Notes: generated from the sequence alone by a model not told the origin. A stretch of DNA of 64,000 nt from Paenibacillus woosongensis (GCF_030122845.1 NZ_CP126084.1:558001-622000); one strand, 5' to 3'; positions 19,089 through 28,071 are shown, numbered from the stretch's first letter. Numbers and translations: made by a program.

Positions 19089-20147
19089 CTAGAAATGGAT
19101 TTCGCGGCCTTCGGCGGCGGACTGATAAATCGCGTTCAAAATTTTCATCATCTCCACGCCGTCCTCGACCGGGCTGTTCGTTTCGGTCAATCCAAGGCAG
19201 CTGTCCACAAAATGGTTGATTTCACGGTCGAAGGCGGCCTGGAAATCAAAGCCCGGCGTGCTGATTTGCGGATCGATGTTAATGATTGTGTCATGGCGCT
19301 CCGTGACGATCGATAATACGGGTTCGATCTCCGCGCCGCCCTTGTCGCCGTAAATGTTGATTAGCGCCGAATTCTCCTTGGCGTGGAGGGCGAAACTGAC
19401 GTCGACCATGAGGGACGCACCATTCTCAAAGCGAATCAGGGCGTTGGCCATGTCCTCGACCGTGTTATGCGCCGCATCGTAATCAGCGGCTTGGTAGAAA
19501 TCGTAGTTTTGGATGTTTGAGCGGTTGCCGAGCTTGTGGTAGGTGTTGCCGCTCACGGATTTGACCTTTGGCTTGCCCATGAGGTACCAGCACAGGTCAA
19601 TGGCATGCACGCCGATGTCGATGAGCGGTCCGCCTCCGGAGCGTGCGCGGTCTGCGAACCATCCGCCCGGATTGCCGAGGCGCCGGAGGAGGCTCGCTTT
19701 GGCATAGTAGATCTCGCCAAGATCGCCGGCGTCGATAAATTTCTTCAGCACGGCGATATTCGAAGCGTGGCGGCGCACGTAGCCGACTTGGAGCAGCTTG
19801 CCGCTCTCGCGGGCGGCCTGCTCGATTTGCAGCGCCTCGTCGACGGTTTTGCAGAGCGGCTTCTCGCAAAGCACATGCTTGCCCGCCTGCAGCGCGGCGA
19901 TGCTGATTTCAGCATGGGAATTGTTCCATGTGCAGATGCTGACCGCATCCACCTCCGGACTGGCCAGCAGCTCCCGATAATCGGTATATACGTTAGGGAT
20001 GTGGTATTTGTTGGCGGTATCGCGCGCTCTGTCCTCATTCAAATCACAGACAGCGACCAGCTGCACTTTCGGATTGGCTTGATAAGCCTGCAGATGGGAT
20101 TCAGAGATTGATCCAGTGCCGATAAGGCCGATTTTTAGCTCACTCAT
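19089..20147 (-). CDS. Gfo/Idh/MocA family NAD(P)-dependent oxidoreductase
   Basis: A 352-residue protein with an N-terminal Rossmann fold (GLIGTGSISESH near residues 6-17), the family EKP motif (CEKPL, near residue 95) and a C-terminal alpha/beta domain with GGPLIDIGVHAID. Family members oxidise sugars or inositols at C-OH positions using NAD(P)+. I chose the start at 20147 (MSELKIG); the frame stays open to 20234, but the extra 29 residues do not look like the family and precede the Rossmann strand. It is the first gene of a three-gene minus-strand operon and is divergent from an AraC regulator, the likely controller. Confidence 0.9.
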   Translation of the reverse strand: MSELKIGLIGTGSISESHLQAYQANPKVQLVAVCDLNEDRARDTANKYHIPNVYTDYRELLASPEVDAVSICTWNNSHAEISIAALQAGKHVLCEKPLCKTVDEALQIEQAARESGKLLQVGYVRRHASNIAVLKKFIDAGDLGEIYYAKASLLRRLGNPGGWFADRARSGGGPLIDIGVHAIDLCWYLMGKPKVKSVSGNTYHKLGNRSNIQNYDFYQAADYDAAHNTVEDMANALIRFENGASLMVDVSFALHAKENSALINIYGDKGGAEIEPVLSIVTERHDTIINIDPQISTPGFDFQAAFDREINHFVDSCLGLTETNSPVEDGVEMMKILNAIYQSAAEGREIHF

Positions 20148-20289
20148 GGGTATGCTTACATCCTTTCTGGTATCTGTGCAGACTGATATGGATTGGACAG
20201 GACGCTTCAACACAGATATGTTATATTTATTCATATTTGTCTAGGCACAACTAATTTAACATAGTTGTTTTAAAGGGAGAATGCATAGG

Positions 20290-21150
20290 ATGACAAAATA
20301 CATGGACTATATGATCAGTTCGCATCCGATCCGCGTGTTCAACCCGATGGTCGATTCCAGCCGGCAGAAGGTCAAGTCCCTGCGCCTGGTCAATGCCGGG
20401 CATTTGCCGGGAAGAACGCTGCAGCGAAGCCGGGCGAAGTTCAACAATTGGGCTTTTGTGATGATTACCGGCGGCAGCGGTTATTACCAGGTGGAGGGCG
20501 GGGAAATGCAGCAGGTCGAAGCGGGGAGCTGGTTTTGTCTTTTTCCCGATGCCGTGTTCAACTATGGCCCTCATGCAGACGGTTACTGGGATGAATATTA
20601 CTATACCGTCGATGGCGGACGGATCGCGGAGTGGCTGGAGCAGTGGCTGCCCAATCCATGTCAGGTGAAAAAAGCCGCCTTCGATGACTCCCTCATCCAC
20701 CGGATGGAGATGATGTTCATGCTGATCGACAGCGGGGCGCCGACCAATCTGGACCGGGCCGCGCTGATGCTGGAATCCTTTCTATATGACCTGGCTTCGC
20801 AACCGGATCGCCGGGAGGCGGGCAACCGGGAGCGGTTCGTGCTGAAGGTCATTGAAGATCTGTCGCAGTCGCTGCACACCCCTTTGGAGCCCGCACAAAT
20901 GGCTGCGCGGCACCACATTTCCGTATCCACGCTCCGGCGCATCGTTCATGATTACACCGGCTATCCGCTGAATGAGTTTCTTCACCGGCTGAGGGTCGCG
21001 GAAGCGAGGAATATTTTGCTGAATACGGAGCTTACGGTGAAGGAAGTCGGCGAGGCTTTAGGGTATAAGGATACGTTTTATTTTTCCCGGGTATTCAAAA
21101 GAATTACCGGCCTCTCGCCAAGAAGCTACCGCAACCGGGGCGGTCAGTAG
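20290..21150 (+). CDS. AraC family transcriptional regulator with cupin-like sensor domain
   Basis: A 286-residue protein with an N-terminal AraC-binding, cupin-like half (GSGYYQVEGG, VEAGSWFCLFP) and a C-terminal double helix-turn-helix (AARHHISVSTLRRIV, and KEVGEALGYKDTFYFSRVFKRITG). I prefer the ATG at 20290 because AAAGGGAG sits about 9 nt before it, whereas the ATG at 20281 almost touches that site. It is transcribed away from the Gfo/Idh-isomerase operon. Family precedent makes it a sugar-responsive activator of that operon binding in the ~140-nt gap, though no operator was identified. Confidence 0.88.
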   Translation: MTKYMDYMISSHPIRVFNPMVDSSRQKVKSLRLVNAGHLPGRTLQRSRAKFNNWAFVMITGGSGYYQVEGGEMQQVEAGSWFCLFPDAVFNYGPHADGYWDEYYYTVDGGRIAEWLEQWLPNPCQVKKAAFDDSLIHRMEMMFMLIDSGAPTNLDRAALMLESFLYDLASQPDRREAGNRERFVLKVIEDLSQSLHTPLEPAQMAARHHISVSTLRRIVHDYTGYPLNEFLHRLRVAEARNILLNTELTVKEVGEALGYKDTFYFSRVFKRITGLSPRSYRNRGGQ

Positions 21151-21394
21151 CGCAGGGGCGGGCATTTGGGGAAGGGTGCTGGGTATTTATATTGTTAGCG
21201 TGCGGTGTTGTGCAGGCGGGTGTTTTAGAGCGAGGGTATATTCAGGTGGCAATTGCTTGTGTTGTCTGGTATATGAGCTGTGATGTGATTTGGTAGTTAA
21301 TGAAACCCCTGATTTATATTGTTCCTAGATAGTTCAGGAGAAGGTAAGGTAATGGGAGGTTAGGTAAGGTAACTAGATGTGTTTCATACAGTTA

Positions 21395-21520
21395 GATCAA
21401 CGTTTTTGGCCCTGTTAGGGGGGACTAACTGCAAAACCTACAATTAGTTTTAAGCTATTTCGACGAATGAGCTCCATTCTGGCAAAACTAACTGCATGTT
21501 TTACATTCAGCGCATGGTTT
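21395..21520. repeat. Intergenic repeat with ACTAACTGCA direct repeats
   Basis: In this gene-free stretch the word ACTAACTGCA occurs at about 21424 and 21488, each followed by A/T-rich sequence and a partly inverted AGTTTT or ACATTCAG tail. The pattern resembles short repeats scattered in Paenibacillus intergenic regions; that comparison is from memory. No open frame or ribosome binding site supports a gene here. Confidence 0.5.
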
Positions 21521-21660
21521 TTTGATAAAATAGCTTAACTAGATGTATAAAATACATTCCGCTTTTAAATGGTCCAATAGTTACTAATGGTTACTTGGGC
21601 TATTGGATAGGTTACTATGCTGGTGGCGGCTTGTTATGTTCTATATGCTGAGTTTCTTTA

Positions 21661-21850
21661 GAGGAATGCTGCAAAAATACAGGAAATTTCTCTAGGTATG
21701 TGCGTTTTAAAGCGCATTGCTGCAAAAGTACAGGAATAATTCAGCAACTCGCTGAGAATGGTCGTATTTTCGAAAAAATAATGCACAATTGCAGCAATCC
21801 GTGCTCTAGGAGAGATGGTTGCGCTAAATGATGTACTTTTGCAGCATTCT
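21661..21850. repeat. Intergenic repeat: TGCTGCAAAA(A/G)TACAGG copies and an inverted copy
   Basis: TGCTGCAAAAATACAGG near 21667 recurs as TGCTGCAAAAGTACAGG near 21718 and, inverted, as TGTACTTTTGCAGCA near 21832. The last two could pair across about 100 nt. It may be a folded RNA, a repeat family member or a decayed mobile element; no transposase-like frame is present. Confidence 0.5.
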
Positions 21851-21870
21851 AGCGGCAGAGAAGGACAGGG

Positions 21871-21910
21871 AAGGACTGAGAAGGGCTGAGAAGGGCTGAG
21901 AAGGGCTGAG
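21871..21910. repeat. 10-bp tandem repeat, four units
   Basis: The unit AAGGGCTGAG occurs three times in perfect tandem after one variant unit (AAGGACTGAG). A partly related AAGGACAGGG precedes it. It lies in the non-coding spacer before the thioredoxin-like gene. Confidence 0.85.
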
Positions 21911-22065
21911 AGTTCGGGCGATCCCACGCGGTATAGCCATTGAACGAACAAGGCATGAAATATGCTATAGTAATTAAGTTGTTTGTTAGAACGGGCAGCT
22001 CCGGAACAACGATAACTGTACCTTGTGAATAAAAAGAGTTGGCAAAGATGGGAGTGGGCGTCAGC

Positions 22066-22380
22066 ATGACGATCCGAGAAGCTGTAGAACAAGAATTCGT
22101 GGACGCTTCGATTGCCAGAATCGGCAAGGAAGCTTTATATCTATATACGCCTTTGTGCGGAACGTGCAAGCTGGGCGAGACGATGCTGGACATCGTTCTG
22201 CAATCGGGCGGTAACATGATGCCTGTATCGAAGCTGAATATCAACTTTGCGCCCCGGTTGCGGAATGACTGGCAAATTACGAGCGTGCCGTGTCTGGTTC
22301 TGCTGGAGCATGGCAAACCGGTGGCGAAGGAGTACGCCCTGCGTTCGGTCGTGGATCTGCATCAGTGGCTGCAAATTTAG
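22066..22380 (+). CDS. Thioredoxin-family protein (CGTC)
   Basis: A 104-residue thioredoxin-fold protein with the redox motif CGTC near residue 28 and a cis-proline region (TSVPCLVLLEHGKPV) near residues 72-86. No signal peptide is evident, so it is probably a cytoplasmic thiol-disulfide exchange protein, comparable in size to thioredoxin. I chose the ATG at 22066, which has GGGAG about 10 nt upstream; starts at 22039 (TTG) or 22048 (ATG) would add up to nine residues. It stands alone between two non-coding spacers. Confidence 0.85.
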   Translation: MTIREAVEQEFVDASIARIGKEALYLYTPLCGTCKLGETMLDIVLQSGGNMMPVSKLNINFAPRLRNDWQITSVPCLVLLEHGKPVAKEYALRSVVDLHQWLQI

Positions 22381-22439
22381 CGTTGGCTATGAGGCAGAGG
22401 AAGGCTAGGTTCGCAAAATCCGCAAATCTGTGAATTCTC

Positions 22440-22670
22440 TAAACCTGTAAATCTGCAAAGCACGCAAGCTGCCCAAAGTCCACGTGGCCTCTAGCCCCCA
22501 AAGTCAAATTGGCCCTCAAGACCCCAAGCTCTCCAAAGTGCCCGAGTTCCTCAAGACCCGCTAGGCTCTCGAGATCCTCAGTACCCCAAGATCCCCAGGC
22601 CCCCAAGTGCCCAAGTGTCCAAGTGCCCCAAATTCCTCAAGACCCGCAAGACTTCCAGGGTCCGCAAGTT
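22440..22670. repeat. Degenerate C-rich repeat tract (CCCCAAG-like units)
   Basis: About 230 nt made of short, imperfect CCCAAG/CCTCAAG/CCCCAAA words at roughly 8-12 nt spacing, for example AAGACCCGC twice and CCAAGTGCCCAAGTGTCCAAGTGCCCC. The strand bias (C on plus) is strong. A frame through it encodes a Pro/Gln-rich string but has no ribosome binding site, so I treat it as non-coding. Confidence 0.7.
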
Positions 22671-22831
22671 GTCCCGTCGAATCCTGAGCAACAGACCGTC
22701 TCATGGACTATTTTGACCAATGCATGGATGAACTTCCCTTTTCGGGCATAGGCTAAACACACGGCGGAACTCCTCCGCATAGGGTGTAGCATCACTTTAA
22801 TCTCGAAGGTCAGGGAAGGGAGCATAACGAA

Positions 22832-23995
22832 ATGGCAGGAAGGGAACGTCACTATTTTGCGCGGGGCAACACGGCGGAAGGCTTGGTCAGTCTGGTGGAT
22901 TCTATCTATAATCCATTGGATGCGGTATATGTGCTGGAGGGCGATTCGCAGGAGATCGGCACGATTCTGGCCCGGCTCGCAAACGGGTGGGGCCGCAGAG
23001 GCTGGAATCTGCATTTGATCCACCAGCCGCTGCAAAGCGATCTGCTGGAAGGGATCATTATCGAGGATGCCCGGATCGGACTGATCGCGGACCAAGCATG
23101 GCCGCAGGAGGGAAGTCCGGCAGGCATCGAGGTGCGTCGTTTTGATTTCGGCAGCGACCCTGGCGGGGAACGATTGGCGGACCATCAGGAGCATATTGCC
23201 GCGCTGGAGCACAATATCGCGGAAGGCTATACGAAGGCTTACGAGACCTTTCAGCGAACGCTGCGAATCCACGACGACTGGGAGAAAATCTACATTGATG
23301 CTCTGGACCGTGATTTCATGAATCAACTAGCCGTGGATTGGTCGGATCAATATCTCGTTACGGCAGAAGCTGCGGGTTCTGGGCAGGCTTCAGGGAATGC
23401 GGGAGATCCAGGGGGTGCAGGGGATGCAGGGGATGCAGATGGCGGTCAAAAGACTGGCGCGGTGACCCGGCGTTTTCTGGGTGCAGCGACCTGGCGCGGA
23501 GCGGTTGATTTTGTTCTCAATTTGACGGAGGATGTGCCGACGCGAATCTTTGTGAAGGGCCGTCCGGGATCAGGGAAATCGACCTTGTTCAAAAAGATCG
23601 CAGCTACCGCAACGGAGCGCGGAATCGATACCGAGGTGTACCACTGCGGCTTCGATCCGAACAGTCTCGATATGCTTGTATTCCGCTCGCTGGGCGTAGC
23701 GATCTTCGACAGCACGGCGCCGCATGAGCATTTCCCGCTGCGCGACGGGGACAGCATCCTGGATGTCTATGAGCTGGCTATTGCTCCGTATACGGATGAG
23801 AAATATGCCGAGGAAATCGCCGAGGTCAAATCCCGCTACACCACCTCGATGCAAATCGCCATTTCTTATTTGGCCGAGGTGAAGCAGAATCAGGACCGCT
23901 TAAGCGCGATTTACCGCAGTGCTGCGGACGAGGAAGCTATTTCCCGGCAAGAGCGGCTGCTGGCGGAGGAAATTGAAGCGCAGGTGGCGAAATAA
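22832..23995 (+). CDS. PRK06851-like P-loop ATPase
   Basis: A 387-residue protein resembling the PRK06851 family, which carries two tandem P-loop domains. Here only the second is intact (GRPGSGKST near residues 243-251). The equivalent first loop reads LEGDSQEIGT, losing the GxxGxGK pattern. A Gly/Ala/Asp-rich linker (about residues 185-208, repetitive GGGGATGCA-type DNA) separates the halves, and the C-terminus is a charged helix. The function is unknown; spore-former distribution is recalled, not tested. GAAGGGAG precedes the ATG. A hairpin with T-run follows at 24046-24082. Confidence 0.8.
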   Translation: MAGRERHYFARGNTAEGLVSLVDSIYNPLDAVYVLEGDSQEIGTILARLANGWGRRGWNLHLIHQPLQSDLLEGIIIEDARIGLIADQAWPQEGSPAGIEVRRFDFGSDPGGERLADHQEHIAALEHNIAEGYTKAYETFQRTLRIHDDWEKIYIDALDRDFMNQLAVDWSDQYLVTAEAAGSGQASGNAGDPGGAGDAGDADGGQKTGAVTRRFLGAATWRGAVDFVLNLTEDVPTRIFVKGRPGSGKSTLFKKIAATATERGIDTEVYHCGFDPNSLDMLVFRSLGVAIFDSTAPHEHFPLRDGDSILDVYELAIAPYTDEKYAEEIAEVKSRYTTSMQIAISYLAEVKQNQDRLSAIYRSAADEEAISRQERLLAEEIEAQVAK

Positions 23996-24045
23996 GCATA
24001 CGAGAGCCGAACGGCTGGGATACATGTGGGGGTACATGTGAAGAT

Positions 24046-24082
24046 TAGACGGGCGCCTGAAGGGGTGTGCGTCTTTTTTCCA
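24046..24082 (+). terminator. Rho-independent terminator after the P-loop gene
   Basis: AGACGGGCGCC and GGTGTGCGTCT can pair with a small internal loop and are followed by TTTTTTC. It is positioned just before the PTS regulator gene. Confidence 0.65.
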
Positions 24083-24167
24083 TGAATGCTCTATATCTAG
24101 CTTTTTAAATGTGTAATAATCTAGTTATGATAACGCATACAAAACTATGAACGATTCGGGTGACATT

Positions 24168-26264
24168 ATGATATCTAGCAGACAACAGCGAATGGTCAAG
24201 CAGTTGATGGAGAGCGACCAATATATCCCTTTGCAGCAGCTGGCTGATGAATACGGGATATCCCTGCGGACGGTGCGCGGCGATTTGCTGCAGCTGGAGG
24301 ACTGGCTCCGCGCGCGGGGCGTACGCCTGGATCGCGACCGCTCTGCCGGTGTGCGTCTGCGGCTGGAGGTTGGCCAGTCAGAGCGTCTAGCCGTGCAAAT
24401 GGGAGAGCGTCCGGATTATATGGACGCCGAGCAGCGGATCAGCCTGCTGCAGAAGCAGCTGCTTCAGGAGATGCAGTTATCCGTGAAGGCGGTTATGGAG
24501 GAGCTTGGCATCAGCAAAAATACGCTCCTGCAGGATTTGAACGAAATCAAGCGGCGGCTGATGGATTGGGAACTGACTCTCGTACGGGACCGCGGCCAGC
24601 TGCACATTGAAGGGGCAGAGAAGCGCAAGCGCAGAGCCTATCTGAACCTGCTTCGCTCCGAGATTACGGACGACAAGCTGCTGCGGTATATCCTTGACCA
24701 ACGGGGCGATTCGTATTCGCCGATGACGCCGTGGAAGGACTGGTTCGAGACAGAGGATGCGGCGATGCTGTTCGACACCATCCAGCGGCTTGAAGAGAAG
24801 ATGGGCGTGCAGTTCACTGATGCGGGTTATTCCACGCTGATTCTACATCTGCTGATGGCGATGGAGCGGCTGAAGCGCACGCATTCGATCGAGATGGATC
24901 AGGAGTCGCTGTCCGAGCTGCAGGGCCATGAGGTGTATGAGCTCGTCGCCGCCGAGGTGGTGCCGCAGATCGAGCGGCATTTTGGCGTGAAGCTGCCCGC
25001 TTCGGAGATCGGGTACATCACGCAGCATATTCTCGGCGCGCAGAAGCAGAGCCTGCCGGCGGAGGAGCTGATCATCGCTGATCTCGCCAAGCAGATCATC
25101 CTGCGCACCGAGCAGGAGCTCGGCCGCCCGCTGCAAATGATCGACCAGATCGTGCAGGGGCTCGTCATCCATTTGAAGCCGGCCATTTACCGGGCGAAGT
25201 TCGGCCTGCAGTCCAAGAATCCGCTGATGGAGCAGCTGGAGGCGCAGTACGGATCGCTGCTCAATTTGCTGGAGCGGATCGTCAACGAAGTGATGGAGCC
25301 GTGGTCGGTCGTGTTCGACCGAGATGAGGTCGGCTACATTATGTTCCATATCGGCAGCGGGCTGATTCCGCCGAAGGCCCCGGTGCGCAAGCGTGTGGCG
25401 ATTGTATGCGGCTCGGGGCTCGGCACTTCGGCGATGCTGAAGCGGCGGGTGGCGGCGATTTTTCCGCAGGTCGATATTGTGGGCACTTACTCGTACAAGG
25501 AATCGGCAGAAATTACGTTGCAGACGGCAGATGCGGTCCTCAGCACGATGGAGATCAGCCATGCCCTGCAGGTGCCGTGGATCAAAGTGTCGCCGCTGCT
25601 GGATCAGCAGGATCAGAAGCAGATCACGAGCTTCCTCGGCGTGACGCCTTCGGGCGAGTCGGCTGCGGCAGCGGCGGCGGTGCAGGCGGTGAACGATATT
25701 TTTCAGGTGGTGGAGCGGAATGCGCATATCCACAACCGGAACCGGCTGCTGGAGGAGCTGCTGCATTTATTCCAGGGCGGAAGTCGGCTGGATGAGCAGC
25801 AGGAGGATGACTACAGCCTGACCGCGCTGCTGGCGCCGGAATCGATCATGCTCGGAGCTGGGGCGATGCCGTGGGAGGCTGCGGTGCGCGAGGGGAACCG
25901 GCTGCTGATGGACCTGGGCGTCTCGGACGCCAGGTATGCGGATAAGCTGGTCGAAATCATTCAATCCAACAAGCATCCGTTCATCATCCGTGCGGGCGTA
26001 GCTTTTCCCCATGTGTATATGCCGGAGTGCGTGAAGCGCACGGGCTTCAGTGTGATGACCTTTCGCGAGGAGCTGGCGTTCGGGCCGTCCGGGCAGCCGG
26101 TCTGGCTGATGATTACGCTGGCGGCGGTGGATAAGGAACGGCATGTCGCCGCGCTGGGAACGCTGCTGGACGCGCTGAACGATGAAGCGTTCATGGCGGA
26201 TTTGCGGCAGGCGCAGGACGCCGGGGCGATATGGCAAAGACTGCGGGAGAAGGAGGGCTTATGA
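24168..26264 (+). CDS. PTS-linked PRD transcriptional regulator with EIIB-like and EIIA domains
   Basis: A 698-residue regulator of the MtlR/LicR/BglG type. Order: N-terminal HTH (LADEYGISLRTVRGDL), second HTH (MEELGISKNTL), two PRD modules (about residues 170-380, with PRD2 around VQGLVIHLKPAI), an EIIB-like domain with its cysteine in VCGSGLGTS (near 420), and a C-terminal EIIA type-2 domain with the active-site His in GVAFPH (near 610). Phosphorylation at these sites tunes DNA binding to PTS flux. I chose the ATG at 24168 because the family protein begins at MISSRQQRMVK; 24147 is possible. It overlaps the EIIB gene by 4 nt, forming one operon. Confidence 0.92.
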   Translation: MISSRQQRMVKQLMESDQYIPLQQLADEYGISLRTVRGDLLQLEDWLRARGVRLDRDRSAGVRLRLEVGQSERLAVQMGERPDYMDAEQRISLLQKQLLQEMQLSVKAVMEELGISKNTLLQDLNEIKRRLMDWELTLVRDRGQLHIEGAEKRKRRAYLNLLRSEITDDKLLRYILDQRGDSYSPMTPWKDWFETEDAAMLFDTIQRLEEKMGVQFTDAGYSTLILHLLMAMERLKRTHSIEMDQESLSELQGHEVYELVAAEVVPQIERHFGVKLPASEIGYITQHILGAQKQSLPAEELIIADLAKQIILRTEQELGRPLQMIDQIVQGLVIHLKPAIYRAKFGLQSKNPLMEQLEAQYGSLLNLLERIVNEVMEPWSVVFDRDEVGYIMFHIGSGLIPPKAPVRKRVAIVCGSGLGTSAMLKRRVAAIFPQVDIVGTYSYKESAEITLQTADAVLSTMEISHALQVPWIKVSPLLDQQDQKQITSFLGVTPSGESAAAAAAVQAVNDIFQVVERNAHIHNRNRLLEELLHLFQGGSRLDEQQEDDYSLTALLAPESIMLGAGAMPWEAAVREGNRLLMDLGVSDARYADKLVEIIQSNKHPFIIRAGVAFPHVYMPECVKRTGFSVMTFREELAFGPSGQPVWLMITLAAVDKERHVAALGTLLDALNDEAFMADLRQAQDAGAIWQRLREKEGL

Positions 26265-26554
26265 AAAAAATCATTGTAGCTTGCAACAGCGGGCTCGGCA
26301 CCAGCCTGATGATCCGGCTGAACGTGGAGGCGCTCCTGAAGGAATGGGGGCTGAAGGCCTGGGTCGAGCATACGGACATTTCGTCGGTCGACACCTTCGA
26401 TGCCGATCTGATCATCGGCTCCAATTATGTGATGGAATCGCTGCAGCTCGCCAAGGACGTCGAGGTGATCGGGCTGGATGATATTACGGACCGCCAGTAC
26501 TTGAAATCGAGGCTGCTGGGCAGTGAGACGTTCAAGCAGTGGCTGGCCATGTAG
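26261..26554 (+). CDS. PTS sugar transporter subunit IIB (UlaB/SgaB-like)
   Basis: A 97-residue EIIB of the lactose/ascorbate-type fold with the phosphocysteine in VACNSGLGTSLM near residue 8. It takes phosphate from EIIA and passes it to the incoming sugar at EIIC. The ATG at 26261 follows GAGAAGGAGGG and overlaps the regulator stop (ATGA), so translation is coupled. It pairs with the UlaA-like EIIC downstream. Confidence 0.92.
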   Translation: MKKIIVACNSGLGTSLMIRLNVEALLKEWGLKAWVEHTDISSVDTFDADLIIGSNYVMESLQLAKDVEVIGLDDITDRQYLKSRLLGSETFKQWLAM

Positions 26555-26634
26555 GCATTTATATTTTTATAGAGATAGATATGGTTAACAGACAAAGATA
26601 TAGACAAATATTATGACAAAAGCGGGGGTTGCCC

Positions 26635-27900
26635 ATGAACGCAACGCAAATGATCAGCAAAGGGCTGCTCGGAGAACCTGCCCTGCTGCTCGGGTTAATC
26701 GCGTTCGTCGGATTGCTGCTGCAGAAGCAGCCGTTCCAAAGGCTGATCCACGGCACAATCAAGACGATGCTCGGATACACGTTACTGCAGATCGGGGCAA
26801 ACGCCGCCGGGTCTTCCCTTTCCAATTTATCGGCGGTCATCCAGAAGGGCTTTCAAATTATCGGCATCATTCCTCATAATGAGACGATTACCGCGCTGGC
26901 GCAAATCAATTACGGTGAGGAAATTGCGCTCATTATGCTGGTCGGCATGATCGTCCACCTGATGATTGCCCGTTTTACGCGGATCAAATATATTTTTCTG
27001 ACCGGACACCATATGCTGTTTATGGCTTCGCTGCTGGCGGGGGTGCTGGTGTCGATGTCGATGCCGATGTGGCAGGTGATGGTCGCCGGGGGGATCGTGC
27101 TGGCCTTCAGCATGTCGCTTGCTCCGCTGATCACGCAGCCGTATATTCGGCGGGTTACGGGGAACGACGATTTTGCGATGGGGCATTTCAACAGCGTCGG
27201 CTATGTATTGAGCGGGTTCGTCGCTTCCTGGTTCAAAAAAGGGCCAGAGCCGCCGGAGTCGAAGGGGCTGCAGAAGCTGCGCTCTTTTTTCCAGGATCAT
27301 ATGGTCGTCATTACGGTGTTTACGTTCGTGCTGTTCCTCTTCTCGGGATTATTCATCTCGCCCGGCGGGACCCGGGAAATGTTCTCGGGACGGCATATTC
27401 TGGTCGTGTCCTTGATTCAGGCGACCTGGTTCGCGGGGGGCTGCTACGTTATTCTGGCGGGGGTTCGCATGCTGCTGTCGGAAATCGTGCCCGCCTTCAA
27501 AGGGATTGCCGACCAGATCGTGCCGGGCGCGATTCCTGCGCTGGATTGTCCGGTGCTGTTCAAATTCTCGCCGTTTGCGGCGATGATCGGGTTCCTGCTC
27601 AGCTTCACCGGAGGGCTGGCGGCGATGGTCGTGCTGCTGCAGGTGCAGTATACCGTCATTATTCCCGGGGTGATCCCGCATTTCTTCTCCGGCGGGGCAG
27701 CGGGCGTTATCGCCTATAAAATCGGCGGGCGCAAGGGGCTGATCGTATCGTCGTTAATCCACGGGTTTGCGATTACGCTTCTACCGACGGTGCTTATTCC
27801 ATTGCTGTCGAATCTGGGCTATTTGCGCGCGACTTTTGCCGACAGCGATTTCTCGGTCATCGGGGTGCTCGTGCATGAGCTGTTCAGCTGGTTCAAGTGA
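26635..27900 (+). CDS. PTS ascorbate-type transporter subunit IIC (UlaA family)
   Basis: A 421-residue integral membrane protein of the UlaA/SgaT EIIC family with around ten hydrophobic segments and the family-like GYTLLQIGANAAG, HFNSVGYVLSG and FFSGGAAGVIAY stretches. It forms the membrane channel for uptake and phosphorylation of L-ascorbate or a related sugar acid. The ATG at 26635 is preceded by GCGGGGG; a TTG at 26629 would add two residues. No separate EIIA gene follows, so phosphate may come from the EIIA domain of the regulator or from another locus. Confidence 0.9.
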   Translation: MNATQMISKGLLGEPALLLGLIAFVGLLLQKQPFQRLIHGTIKTMLGYTLLQIGANAAGSSLSNLSAVIQKGFQIIGIIPHNETITALAQINYGEEIALIMLVGMIVHLMIARFTRIKYIFLTGHHMLFMASLLAGVLVSMSMPMWQVMVAGGIVLAFSMSLAPLITQPYIRRVTGNDDFAMGHFNSVGYVLSGFVASWFKKGPEPPESKGLQKLRSFFQDHMVVITVFTFVLFLFSGLFISPGGTREMFSGRHILVVSLIQATWFAGGCYVILAGVRMLLSEIVPAFKGIADQIVPGAIPALDCPVLFKFSPFAAMIGFLLSFTGGLAAMVVLLQVQYTVIIPGVIPHFFSGGAAGVIAYKIGGRKGLIVSSLIHGFAITLLPTVLIPLLSNLGYLRATFADSDFSVIGVLVHELFSWFK

Positions 27901-27925
27901 CGGCAGATGAAGGCCGGTGATCAGG

Positions 27926-27969
27926 AAGCCTGATTCCATTTCCAAGCGAAGGGGAGTCAGGCTTTTTTG
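27926..27969 (+). terminator. Rho-independent terminator of the PTS operon
   Basis: AAGCCTGATTCC pairs with GGGAGTCAGGCTT, one pair being G-U, and the stem runs straight into TTTTTT. Confidence 0.85.
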
Positions 27970-28019
27970 GTGTCTATTTTTTTGCCGGAAGAAGTGGCAG
28001 AGACTTGGACTCACAGTGT

Positions 28020-28040
28020 TGTAAGCGCAACCAATATAAT
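28020..28040 (+). promoter_or_regulatory. Possible cre-like site overlapping a TATAAT -10 box
   Basis: TGTAAGCGCAACCA (28020-28033) matches the CcpA consensus TGWAANCGNTNWCA except at two positions, and a perfect TATAAT follows at 28035-28040, upstream of the binding-lipoprotein gene. No good -35 box at 17 nt was found. Catabolite control is a suggestion only. Confidence 0.35.
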
Positions 28041-28071
28041 GGAGCCATAAAGGACAAAGGGGGATTCACAA

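Larger units (their letters stand above)
21151..22065. other. Gene-poor spacer of about 900 nt
   Basis: Between the AraC gene and the thioredoxin-like gene I see only the three repeat features listed separately and some AGGTAAGGTAA-type low-complexity sequence near 21340-21370. No open frame here has a plausible start and recognisable protein. Confidence 0.7.

Noticed and set aside
17407..20111. Plus-strand open frames of 190-245 codons over the isomerase and Gfo/Idh genes
   Set aside because: They are mirror frames caused by GC-rich codon use in the real minus-strand genes.
21871..21910. Short tandem repeat considered as a CRISPR remnant
   Set aside because: Units of 10 bp with no spacers and no cas genes do not fit a CRISPR array.
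22509..22751. Pro/Gln-rich 80-codon frame
   Set aside because: It is a by-product of the CCCCAAG repeat, with no ribosome binding site.
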